Source of the DNA: Oscillospiraceae bacterium
GTDB taxonomy: Bacteria; Bacillota_A; Clostridia; Oscillospirales; Oscillospiraceae
DNA: 12,120 nt
Direction of reading: 5' to 3'
Assembly (NCBI GenBank): GCA_017939025.1
Contig: JAGBAI010000156.1
Location: 1-12,120, forward strand
The notes beneath the pieces were generated by a model. The model made no database searches and was not told where the DNA came from. It was given only the letters and a program-made list of their open reading frames with translations. Positions 6,639 through 12,120 of this stretch are shown here, piece after piece (position 1 is the first letter of the stretch; every line of letters starts with the position of its first letter). The position numbers and the translations under genes were made by a program.

Positions 6639-7293
6639 AGAATGTCCCGCCCTGTGGGATTTTTACACCCCGGGGCGGCTGGACGGATATGATCTGATCC
6701 TTTCCTGCGGCGATCTGAACTCCAAATACCTGAGTTTTCTGGTAACCATGGCAAAATGCCCGGTACTCTATGTCCACGGCAACCACGACGCAACCTACAA
6801 ACAGCGGCCCCCGGAAGGCTGCGACTGCATCGATGACCACATTGTCACTTACAACGGCGTACGGATCTTAGGTCTGGGCGGCTGCCGGAAATACCATCCG
6901 GGGCCCCACCAGTATACCGAAGCCCAGATGCGCCGCCGCATAGCCCGGCTCCGTTGGAAATTACGGCGCATGGGCGGTGTGGACATCGTGGTGACCCACG
7001 CACCGCCGGAGGATCTTGGCGATGCCGACGACATCGCCCACTGGGGTTTTGCCGCTTTACGGGAGCTGATTGATAAATACCAGCCAAAGTACTTAGTCCA
7101 TGGGCATGTTCACATGTCCTATGGGTACAATATTCCAAGAGAGATCGATCATAACGGCACCAGAATCATCAATGCCTACGAGCGCTACACCATCGAGATC
7201 CCTGAGGGCCAGTACAAAGGTAAGGACTGGAACCAGGTCATTTACAAAACCAAGGTAAGAAACGATGATTTTGAGAGTCTGATTCTGAAATAA
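6613..7293 (+). CDS. Metallophosphoesterase with altered first metal motif
   Basis: A 226-residue calcineurin-like phosphoesterase, cytoplasmic, with no signal peptide. Motifs seen: GD in SCGDLN (31-36), GNHD (56-59), TH in VVTHAPP (126-132) and GHVH (164-167). The first motif, normally D-x-H near the N-terminus, reads D8-E9-E10 in ISDEE, so a usual metal-binding His is replaced by Glu. The start is GTG at 6613 with AAGGAGA (6597-6603) 9 nt upstream; it begins VKILTIS, the expected first strand. The frame is open upstream to 6385, but that stretch lies inside the preceding gene and has no phosphoesterase character. The 26-nt overlap with the BMP-like gene implies coupled expression and a shared job. 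The substrate could be a nucleotide, cyclic nucleotide, phospholipid or protein phosphate; nothing in the sequence decides this. Confidence 0.85.
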   Translation: MKILTISDEECPALWDFYTPGRLDGYDLILSCGDLNSKYLSFLVTMAKCPVLYVHGNHDATYKQRPPEGCDCIDDHIVTYNGVRILGLGGCRKYHPGPHQYTEAQMRRRIARLRWKLRRMGGVDIVVTHAPPEDLGDADDIAHWGFAALRELIDKYQPKYLVHGHVHMSYGYNIPREIDHNGTRIINAYERYTIEIPEGQYKGKDWNQVIYKTKVRNDDFESLILK

Positions 7294-7303
7294 GACGTTA
7301 TTC

Positions 7304-7401
7304 TGTCATTGCGAGTCAGCGCGCACGCTGGCGTGGCAATCTCCTTGGATTTGCAAAAACTTGTTGGAGATTGCCACGTTGCTTTGCTCCTCGCAATGAC
7401 A
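7304..7401. repeat. 98-bp palindromic intergenic repeat
   Basis: Outer arms TGTCATTGCGAG (7304-7315) and CTCGCAATGACA (7390-7401) are perfect 12-bp inverted repeats. A second perfect 12-bp pair lies inside: GTGGCAATCTCC (7333-7344) and GGAGATTGCCAC (7366-7377). The stretch between the left pair carries its own hairpin CAGCG/CGCTG (7318-7322 with 7327-7331). The element begins 10 nt after the phosphoesterase stop and ends just before the DUF2461 ribosome binding site. It looks like a MITE/REP-type dispersed repeat unrelated in sequence to the other elements here. Confidence 0.85.
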
Positions 7402-7421
7402 CCAGGAATTGAGGTGACACT

Positions 7422-8069
7422 ATGTTTACCGGCTTTACCCCTGAGACCATTGATTTTCTCTGGGGCATTCGCATGAACAACAATAAGGAATGGTTCACAG
7501 AACACAAGAAAGATTATGTTAACCATTTGTACGAGCCTATGAAGGCATTGGGCAAGGAGCTGTTCGAACCCTTTATTGACAGGCCCGGCAACCTGCTGAA
7601 GGTCAGCCGCATCTATCGGGATGCCCGGATGCACCCGCCGGAGCCTTACAAGGAAAGCCTCTGGATCTGCATCCGCCAGGATGTGGAGTGGTGGGCGGAA
7701 AACCCCTGCCTGTATCTGGAAATAAACCCGGATGAAGTACACTATGGCTTCTTTATCTGGAAAATGCGCACCAGCGCCATGGAGGATTTCCGAAAACACA
7801 TTTCCGCTTATCCCGATGAATTTTTAAAGCTGATTGCCGACACGGAAAAAGCTGTGGGACAGCCTATCACCGCGGAATTGTATAAACGGCCCAAGGTGAC
7901 GGACAATCCGGATCTGGAGCGGTTCTTCGCCTGGAAGGGCCAGATCGCCTGTACCCGCTCCATTGCCCCCGGACCTGAGATGTTTGGCCCGGAATTAAAA
8001 AATGAGGTGGCAGACTTCTTCGAAAAGCTGACACCTTTGTATGAATATTTTAACCGATTTAAAGTATAA
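7422..8069 (+). CDS. DUF2461-family protein of unknown function
   Basis: A 215-residue soluble protein, near the usual family length of about 210-230. It shows DUF2461 (TIGR02453) landmarks in order: FTGFTPETIDFL near the start, NNNKEWFTEHKKDY (19-32), SRIYRDARMHPPEPYKESLW (62-81) and the aromatic patch LYLEINPDEVHYGFFIWKM (97-115). The biochemical role of the family is not established, so none is assigned. The start has GAGGTG (7411-7416) 5 nt upstream; no promoter stands out, and the gene may be read from the BMP/phosphoesterase promoter through the 7304-7401 repeat. Its stop is 3 nt before the next repeat element, so the real gene is tightly flanked by repeats on both sides. Confidence 0.85.
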   Translation: MFTGFTPETIDFLWGIRMNNNKEWFTEHKKDYVNHLYEPMKALGKELFEPFIDRPGNLLKVSRIYRDARMHPPEPYKESLWICIRQDVEWWAENPCLYLEINPDEVHYGFFIWKMRTSAMEDFRKHISAYPDEFLKLIADTEKAVGQPITAELYKRPKVTDNPDLERFFAWKGQIACTRSIAPGPEMFGPELKNEVADFFEKLTPLYEYFNRFKV

Positions 8070-8072
8070 AAA

Positions 8073-8280
8073 GCCTTCCCCCGGGGGGAAGGTGCTGAGC
8101 GTAGCGAAGCGGATGAGGGCTGGCGTGCACATAGAATTTGCACAAAGCTTTCCTAAGAGGTACAAGTGTACTTCTTTGATGCAGCTGCATACAAATCCGC
8201 AAGCTATCGCCATCCCTCATCCGAGCCGCCTGCCGGCGGCCCACCTTCCCCCCGGGGGAAGGCATGGGCGCTGCCGCGCC
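8073..8280. repeat. Inverted-repeat element with shared terminal module, upstream of dapA
   Basis: Left arm 8073-8119 and right arm 8214-8263 are inverted copies that begin with GCCTTCCCCCGGGGGGAAGG and end with GGATGAGGG (read from the outside in). Each arm has a C-run/G-run hairpin and a second hairpin whose sequence differs: GCTGAGCGTAGCGAAGC on the left (8094-8110, with tandem G-A mismatches) and GCCGCC/GGCGGC (8225-8230 with 8235-8240) on the right. The 94-bp centre holds two more palindromes: GTACA/TGTAC (8160-8171) and ATGCAGCTGCAT (8179-8190). The tail 8266-8280 is the same 15-mer that ends the 2827-3011 element. No promoter for the dap operon is obvious in or after it. Confidence 0.85.
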
Positions 8281-8318
8281 ACAGCAACGTTTACACATCT
8301 TGAAGGAGAGATAAGACT

Positions 8319-9206
8319 ATGAAGAACACCATTTTTACCGGCATGGCCACTGCTATTGTTACCCCTATGACCAAGGACGGCATTGACTACGAGGCTCTGG
8401 GCCGGTTCATTGAATTCCAGATCGAAAATGGCATCAATGCCATCGTGGTCATGGGCACCACCGGTGAAAACGCCACCATTGAGCCCGAGGATCAGAAGGA
8501 AGTCATCCGCTTCACCGTGGAAAAGGTCGCAAAGCGGGTCCCCGTCATCGCCGGCACCGGCACCAACAACACCGAGCATGTTCTGCACAATACCCGCAAC
8601 GCCTGTGAAGTGGGTGCAGATGCCATTCTGGTGGTGACTCCCTATTATAACAAGGCCACCCAGAACGGCCTGTATACCCATTTCAAGACCATTGCCGATG
8701 CTTCCACCGTGCCTATGATCCTGTACAACGTTCCCGGCAGAACCGGCTGCAACCTGCTGCCCAAGACCGTGGCCCGTCTGGCTGAGCACGAAAAGATCGT
8801 CGCCATCAAGGAAGCCACCGGCAATATGGCCCAGATGGTGGAGATCATGCACCTGTGCGGCGATAAGATCGATGTCTACTCCGGCGAAGATGCTCTGACC
8901 GTTGCCATGATGGCTATGGGCGGCGCCGGAACCATCTCCGTGCTGAGCAATGTTGCTCCCAAGGAGTCCGTTGCCATGACCGATGCCTGCAAGGCCGGTG
9001 ACTACAAGACTGCCGCAAAAATGCAGGCTGACCTGCTGCCCCTGATCAACGCCCTGTTCAGCGAGGTCAACCCCATTCCTGCCAAGGCAGGTGTCAGCGC
9101 CATGGGCTTTGGCGAGGAGAACCTGCGTCTGCCCCTGACCCCCATGGAGGATGCAACCCGGGCTGTCCTGTTCGAAGAGATGAGAAAGCTGGGTATTAAC
9201 GTATGA
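8319..9206 (+). CDS. dapA: 4-hydroxy-tetrahydrodipicolinate synthase
   Basis: A 295-residue cytoplasmic class I aldolase-type enzyme that condenses pyruvate with L-aspartate semialdehyde, the first committed step to diaminopimelate and lysine. Seen: GTTGE (46-50), the active-site Tyr136 and Arg141 in LYNVPGRTG (135-143), and the Schiff-base Lys164 in AIKEATGN (162-169). Length is typical of the family (about 290-300). The start follows GAAGGAGAG (8302-8310) by 8 nt. It is first in a four-gene run; its stop overlaps the dapB start by 4 nt (ATGA). No lysine riboswitch-like structure is seen in the short leader, and the upstream 240 bp are mostly repeat, so regulation is not evident; feedback by lysine is common in the family but varies. 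Confidence 0.97.
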   Translation: MKNTIFTGMATAIVTPMTKDGIDYEALGRFIEFQIENGINAIVVMGTTGENATIEPEDQKEVIRFTVEKVAKRVPVIAGTGTNNTEHVLHNTRNACEVGADAILVVTPYYNKATQNGLYTHFKTIADASTVPMILYNVPGRTGCNLLPKTVARLAEHEKIVAIKEATGNMAQMVEIMHLCGDKIDVYSGEDALTVAMMAMGGAGTISVLSNVAPKESVAMTDACKAGDYKTAAKMQADLLPLINALFSEVNPIPAKAGVSAMGFGEENLRLPLTPMEDATRAVLFEEMRKLGINV

Positions 9207-9922
9207 GAGCGGTAATTTGCGGCGCCAACGGCGCTATGGGTAAGCTGATCTGTGAGATCTTCGGTGACGAAGTGGTGGGCAAGGTCAGCATCGATGGAGA
9301 AAACAATGTGCCCAAGACCTTCGCTGATCTGGGCAAGGTAGAAGCGGATGTGGTGGTGGATTTCTCCCACCACACTGCCGTAGCTGACGTTCTGGCCTAC
9401 GCCAAAGAAATCGGCGCAGCTGCCGTCATCGGTACCACCGGCCACACAGCGGAAGAAAAGGCGCTGATCTATGCCGCCTCTGAAGAAATTCCTGTGTTCT
9501 ATGCGGGCAACGTCAGCCTGGGCATTGCTGTCCTGTGCCGCCTGGTCAAGGATGCTGTGAAGTATTTCCCCGATGCCGACGTGGAGATCGTGGAGATCCA
9601 CCACACCCGCAAAGTCGATGCCCCCAGCGGCACCGCCCACATGCTGTTTAACGCAGTGAAGGAAGTCCGCCCCAACGCATATGAAAACTGCGGCCGCGCC
9701 GGCGAAGGCAAGCGCACCAAGGATGAAGTGGGTGTCCACGCCCTGCGCATGGGCAACGTGGTGGGTATCCATGAGGTGCACATCAATACCGGCAATCAGA
9801 CTCTGACCTTAAAGCACGAGTCCGGCTCCCGGGCCATGCTGGCCGACGGTGCCGTAGCTGCCGCAAGATTTATGGAAGGCAAGGGCAAGGGCCTTTACAA
9901 TATGGAGAGTATTCTCGGTTAA
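9203..9922 (+). CDS. dapB: 4-hydroxy-tetrahydrodipicolinate reductase
   Basis: A 239-residue NAD(P)H-dependent reductase producing tetrahydrodipicolinate, second dedicated step of the DAP/lysine pathway. Seen: Rossmann glycine motif GANGAMG (7-13), VDFSHHTA (52-59), GTTGH (77-81) and the family signature EIHHTRKVDAPSGTA (131-145) with catalytic His133/134 and Lys137. It is slightly short compared with about 270 in enterobacteria, as in other clostridial or archaeal-type DapB: the part after the Rossmann GANGAMG is compressed. Start ATG overlaps the dapA stop (ATGA), and the upstream GAAGAGATGAGAAAG inside dapA supplies a purine-rich site, so translation is coupled. Confidence 0.97.
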   Translation: MRAVICGANGAMGKLICEIFGDEVVGKVSIDGENNVPKTFADLGKVEADVVVDFSHHTAVADVLAYAKEIGAAAVIGTTGHTAEEKALIYAASEEIPVFYAGNVSLGIAVLCRLVKDAVKYFPDADVEIVEIHHTRKVDAPSGTAHMLFNAVKEVRPNAYENCGRAGEGKRTKDEVGVHALRMGNVVGIHEVHINTGNQTLTLKHESGSRAMLADGAVAAARFMEGKGKGLYNMESILG

Positions 9923-9962
9923 TTCGTCTGTTTCCAAAATACAGCAAAGGAATTATGCGTCT

Positions 9963-10994
9963 ATGAAGCAAAGAAATTACAGCATTGACCTGATGAAGTT
10001 CTACTTTGCCCTGGTGATCGCTGTATCCCATACACCGTTTCCGTCTACCCTTCCTTATATCGAAGGCGGTTATATCGTCGTGCTGTTTTTCCTGCTGTCC
10101 GGTTATTTTCTGGTGTGCAGCTTCGATTCCGGCAAATATACCGATCCCTGGAAATTCACCATGAGCCGGCTGAAGCGGATCTGGCCCTATTATGCGGTGG
10201 CCTTCCTTCTGATGTATCTGTACATGAGCCGTGGTGCTGGTCTCAGAACGTTGGTTCTGGAATTCTGCCGGTCTTTGCCGGAGCTGTTCATGCTGCACTG
10301 TACCGGTTTCCTGGAGGGCGGGATCAATTATCCTATGTGGCAGCTGTGTACACTGATCATCGTGTCGCATATTTTCTTTGCGCTGCTGCAATGGAACCGG
10401 GATACCACGCTAAATGTGATCTGTCCGGTGACTGCCCTGGTCACATATACCTATTATTCCAATATCACACCGGAAACCGCAATTCCATTTGTTTATTCTC
10501 CCATTATCCGGGCTGCCGGTGCTGTAGCCATGGGTATGTTCCTGCACCGCCCTATCCGGCTGGCGGTAGAAAAGCTGGAAACCAGCAAAATCCCCCATAT
10601 GCCCATACTGGTTTCCTGCGCCAGCATTTTTCTGATGCTGCTTTTGTGGACGAACCGGATGGATTACGACATCGTGATCCCCTATACAGCATTGCTGGTC
10701 TGTCTGCTGTATTCCAAAAGTATCTGGGCAGTGCTGCTGCGCAGTCCCATTTTGCGGCACCTGGATACTCTGGCCCTTGGCATCTACCTCAATCATGCGC
10801 TGATCGTGCGGATCTTTGAAGATCATCCGGAAATCTGGGGCAGCATCCCCTTCCTGCCTGACGACATTGTGTTCCTGCTGGCGGTTCTGGTCTATACGGT
10901 TATTATGATGAAGCTGGTGGATATTTTCATGGCGTTCGGTAAGGGTCTTGCAAAGAAATACATGTCAGCAGACCGGAAAGGAATCAAAATATGA
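9963..10994 (+). CDS. Membrane acyltransferase, acyltransferase-3 family
   Basis: A 343-residue polytopic membrane protein with roughly ten hydrophobic segments. The N-terminus fits the acyltransferase-3 (OatA/WecH/NodX-type) family: a first helix opening with SIDLMKFYFALVIAVSHT (7-24) that carries the conserved His23, the motif LFFLLSGYFL (41-50) and RLKRIWPYY (69-77). These enzymes move acetyl or other acyl groups onto sugars of cell-wall polymers or other envelope molecules; this one lacks the extracellular SGNH domain of OatA. The target is unknown. It begins 40 nt after dapB and ends in a 4-nt ATGA overlap with dapF. The site AAAGGA (9946-9951) is 11 nt from the ATG, a rather long spacing, and a four-codon frame (ATG at 9955, stop TGA overlapping the gene's ATG) lies between them, which may lower or couple initiation. 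Confidence 0.85.
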   Translation: MKQRNYSIDLMKFYFALVIAVSHTPFPSTLPYIEGGYIVVLFFLLSGYFLVCSFDSGKYTDPWKFTMSRLKRIWPYYAVAFLLMYLYMSRGAGLRTLVLEFCRSLPELFMLHCTGFLEGGINYPMWQLCTLIIVSHIFFALLQWNRDTTLNVICPVTALVTYTYYSNITPETAIPFVYSPIIRAAGAVAMGMFLHRPIRLAVEKLETSKIPHMPILVSCASIFLMLLLWTNRMDYDIVIPYTALLVCLLYSKSIWAVLLRSPILRHLDTLALGIYLNHALIVRIFEDHPEIWGSIPFLPDDIVFLLAVLVYTVIMMKLVDIFMAFGKGLAKKYMSADRKGIKI

Positions 10995-11761
10995 AGGTTA
11001 CCTACATGAACGGTGCGGGCAATGACTTTATGGTCATGGATGCCCGGGATCAGGAATTGGATTTTTCCAGACTGGCTTTGGAGTTATGTAAACTCTCCGG
11101 CGCTGATGGCTTTATGGCCGTGGATCATTCTGCTGCTGCGGATTTTAAGCTCCATTTTTACAACGCTGACGGTACCCGGGGCGAAATGTGCGGCAACGGA
11201 GCCCGCTGCATCTGCCGCTATGCTTACGACCTTGGTATTGCCGGAGCGGAAATGACTGTGGAGACCGATGCCGGTCTTGTACCCGGCTGGCGTATCGACG
11301 AAAACCGGTACCGGGTGAAGCTGAATAATCCCAGCATTCTGGATCTGCACCGGAAGGGCAATATCGCTTACGTGGAGCTGGGCAACCCCGGCGTGCCCCA
11401 TGCGGTGGCCGAATACGACGGTGACCTGTGGGCCGATGCGGATGCCATCTGGGATCACATGATGCTGCTGCGCCATGATCCTGCCTTCCCCAAAGGCGCC
11501 AATGTCAATTTTTATCAGGTCATCGGCGAAAACGAAGTCCGGGTACTGACTTTCGAGCGGGGCGTAGAGGATTACACTCTGGCCTGCGGAACCGGCTGTG
11601 GTTCCATTGCCTCCACACTGTGGACGCTGGGCAAGCTTCCCGGCGGCACCCTCACCGCCCACAACCGGGGCGGCACCCTGAAGGTCACCGTCTCCGGTGA
11701 CCCCATCGAAAGCATCCTGCTGGAGGGGCCCACCGAGATCGTTAAGGTCTACGAAATCTGA
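10991..11761 (+). CDS. dapF: Diaminopimelate epimerase
   Basis: A 256-residue cytoplasmic, cofactor-independent epimerase converting LL- to meso-diaminopimelate, the form used in peptidoglycan and as lysine precursor. Seen: GAGNDFMVMD (8-17), first catalytic Cys67 in MCGNGARC (66-73), FERGVEDYTLACGTG (188-202) and second catalytic Cys199 in ACGTGCGS (198-205). It is somewhat shorter than the common 270-280. Start ATG overlaps the acyltransferase stop by 4 nt, with AAAGGAA (10977-10983) 7 nt upstream. Its presence indicates an LL-DAP route (DapL or an acylase branch) rather than the one-step Ddh dehydrogenase; the intermediate gene(s) are not in this window. It ends the operon and is followed by a strong terminator. 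Confidence 0.97.
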   Translation: MKVTYMNGAGNDFMVMDARDQELDFSRLALELCKLSGADGFMAVDHSAAADFKLHFYNADGTRGEMCGNGARCICRYAYDLGIAGAEMTVETDAGLVPGWRIDENRYRVKLNNPSILDLHRKGNIAYVELGNPGVPHAVAEYDGDLWADADAIWDHMMLLRHDPAFPKGANVNFYQVIGENEVRVLTFERGVEDYTLACGTGCGSIASTLWTLGKLPGGTLTAHNRGGTLKVTVSGDPIESILLEGPTEIVKVYEI

Positions 11762-11764
11762 CAA

Positions 11765-11796
11765 AAAAGCACCGCCTGTTGGCGGTGCTTTTAATT
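11765..11796 (+). terminator. Strong intrinsic terminator of the dap operon
   Basis: AAAAGCACCGCC (11765-11776) pairs perfectly with GGCGGTGCTTTT (11781-11792) around a TGTT loop, followed by AATT. It begins 3 nt after the dapF stop. The A-rich left flank gives a T tract on the other strand as well, so it could also stop transcription coming from the right. Confidence 0.93.
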
Positions 11797-11839
11797 TGTC
11801 AATAACGTATACCTTATTGCAATCGAAGGTACGGGTAAT

Positions 11840-12120
11840 GTACTTTTCTTGGTCGCCAAGAAAAGTACCAAAAGAAGGCGACTTAAGGGGACATTCCGAA
11901 AAGGCATGTCCCCTTAAGAATCCCCTGCGCCGCATCGCCGATCAGCGTCCAAAAATGTCCCGATTTTTGAACGCTTAACGCTCAAAAGCTTACAAGTTTT
12001 TTCACGCTAGACGCCGGAAAATCGGAACATTTTCCGGTGTCGGATGGCGATGCGGCGGGAGGGGTACATAGGGGAGGGCGCTTTTTCGTAGCGCCTCCCC
12101 TATGCCGCCTTCTTTGGTTC
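11840..12120. repeat. Nested-hairpin repeat element, cut by the window end
   Basis: No gene is supported after dapF (11762-12120). The first 47 nt after the terminator are A+T-rich with nothing clear. Then follow: a perfect 13-bp hairpin GTACTTTTCTTGG/CCAAGAAAAGTAC (11840-11852 with 11856-11868); a perfect 13-bp hairpin CTTAAGGGGACAT/ATGTCCCCTTAAG (11882-11894 with 11906-11918); a long-range perfect 12-bp pair CGCCGCATCGCC/GGCGATGCGGCG (11928-11939 with 12046-12057) enclosing a 16-bp pair with one mismatch (11952-11967 with 12018-12033); and CATAGGGGAGG-GCGC/GCGCCTCCCCTATG (12067-12081 with 12091-12104). The outermost sequences, CCAAAAGAAGGCG (from 11867) and CGCCTTCTTTGG (12106-12117), are also inverted, so the element is a nested palindrome whose right end lies outside the window. 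Confidence 0.8.

Noticed and set aside
8120..8213. Possible promoter for the dap operon in the repeat centre (TTGCAC ... TACAAG)
   Set aside because: The hexamers match the consensus at only 3-4 of 6 positions and sit inside overlapping palindromes, so the match is not above chance.
8281..8318. Lysine riboswitch or other leader control before dapA
   Set aside because: Only 38 nt separate the repeat from the start codon, and no riboswitch-like fold or anti-terminator is visible.
11084..11935. 283-codon minus-strand frame opposite dapF
   Set aside because: dapF is unambiguous on the plus strand; the antisense frame begins within the nested repeat and crosses the terminator, with no ribosome site or family resemblance.
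2827..12120. CRISPR array made of the recurring palindromic repeats
   Set aside because: The repeats differ in sequence and length, are scattered singly between genes and have no regular spacer pattern or cas genes.

Overview
The window looks like a chromosomal segment of an anaerobic, low-copy-repeat-rich Firmicute of class Clostridia, probably an Oscillospiraceae/Ruminococcaceae-type gut bacterium. This is inferred, not searched. The reasons are: strong AGGAGG-type ribosome binding sites, sigma-A style promoters (TTGACA/TATGAT) in A+T-rich gaps between fairly G+C-rich genes, a clostridial gene set (ROK-fold protein, LrgAB, class II fumarase, DUF2461, DapA/B/F), and gaps packed with palindromic repeats of a kind I associate with that family. 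No phage, IS transposase, CRISPR array, tRNA or rRNA is visible.

Layout. Positions 1-181 hold three small palindromes and a rho-independent-type hairpin. Positions 198-1577 (minus) encode a two-part ROK/sugar-kinase-fold protein with a good promoter. It is divergent from an overlapping lrgA-lrgB pair (1777-2821, plus), and the shared control region carries an inverted repeat that overlaps the ROK -35 box. A 185-bp inverted-repeat element (2827-3011) follows, then a near-consensus promoter and fumC (3081-4457). After a hairpin and another good promoter comes a two-gene unit (4656-7293). Its first gene is a cytoplasmic protein that joins a ParB-like N-terminal segment to a BMP/PnrA-type ligand-binding domain. 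Its second is an overlapping metallophosphoesterase whose first metal motif is altered. A 98-bp palindromic repeat separates this from a DUF2461 gene (7422-8069). A further inverted-repeat element (8073-8280) precedes a tightly overlapping operon: dapA, dapB, a membrane acyltransferase-3 gene, and dapF (8319-11761), closed by a strong terminator. The last 280 bp form a nested-hairpin element that probably runs past the window edge.

How the genes work together. dapA, dapB and dapF supply the first, second and last dedicated steps of meso-diaminopimelate/lysine synthesis. The middle aminotransferase (dapL) or acylase-branch genes are not here. The acyltransferase overlaps dapF by 4 nt and is probably co-expressed, so a cell-envelope role is plausible. 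LrgAB (in some Firmicutes a pyruvate carrier) and fumarase are both linked to central carbon metabolism, but they have separate promoters and nothing in the sequence shows a functional link.

The best candidates for something little described are the ParB-like/BMP fusion with its partner phosphoesterase, and the modular palindromic repeats. In the 2827-3011 element the two arms differ by compensatory base-pair changes that keep local hairpins intact.
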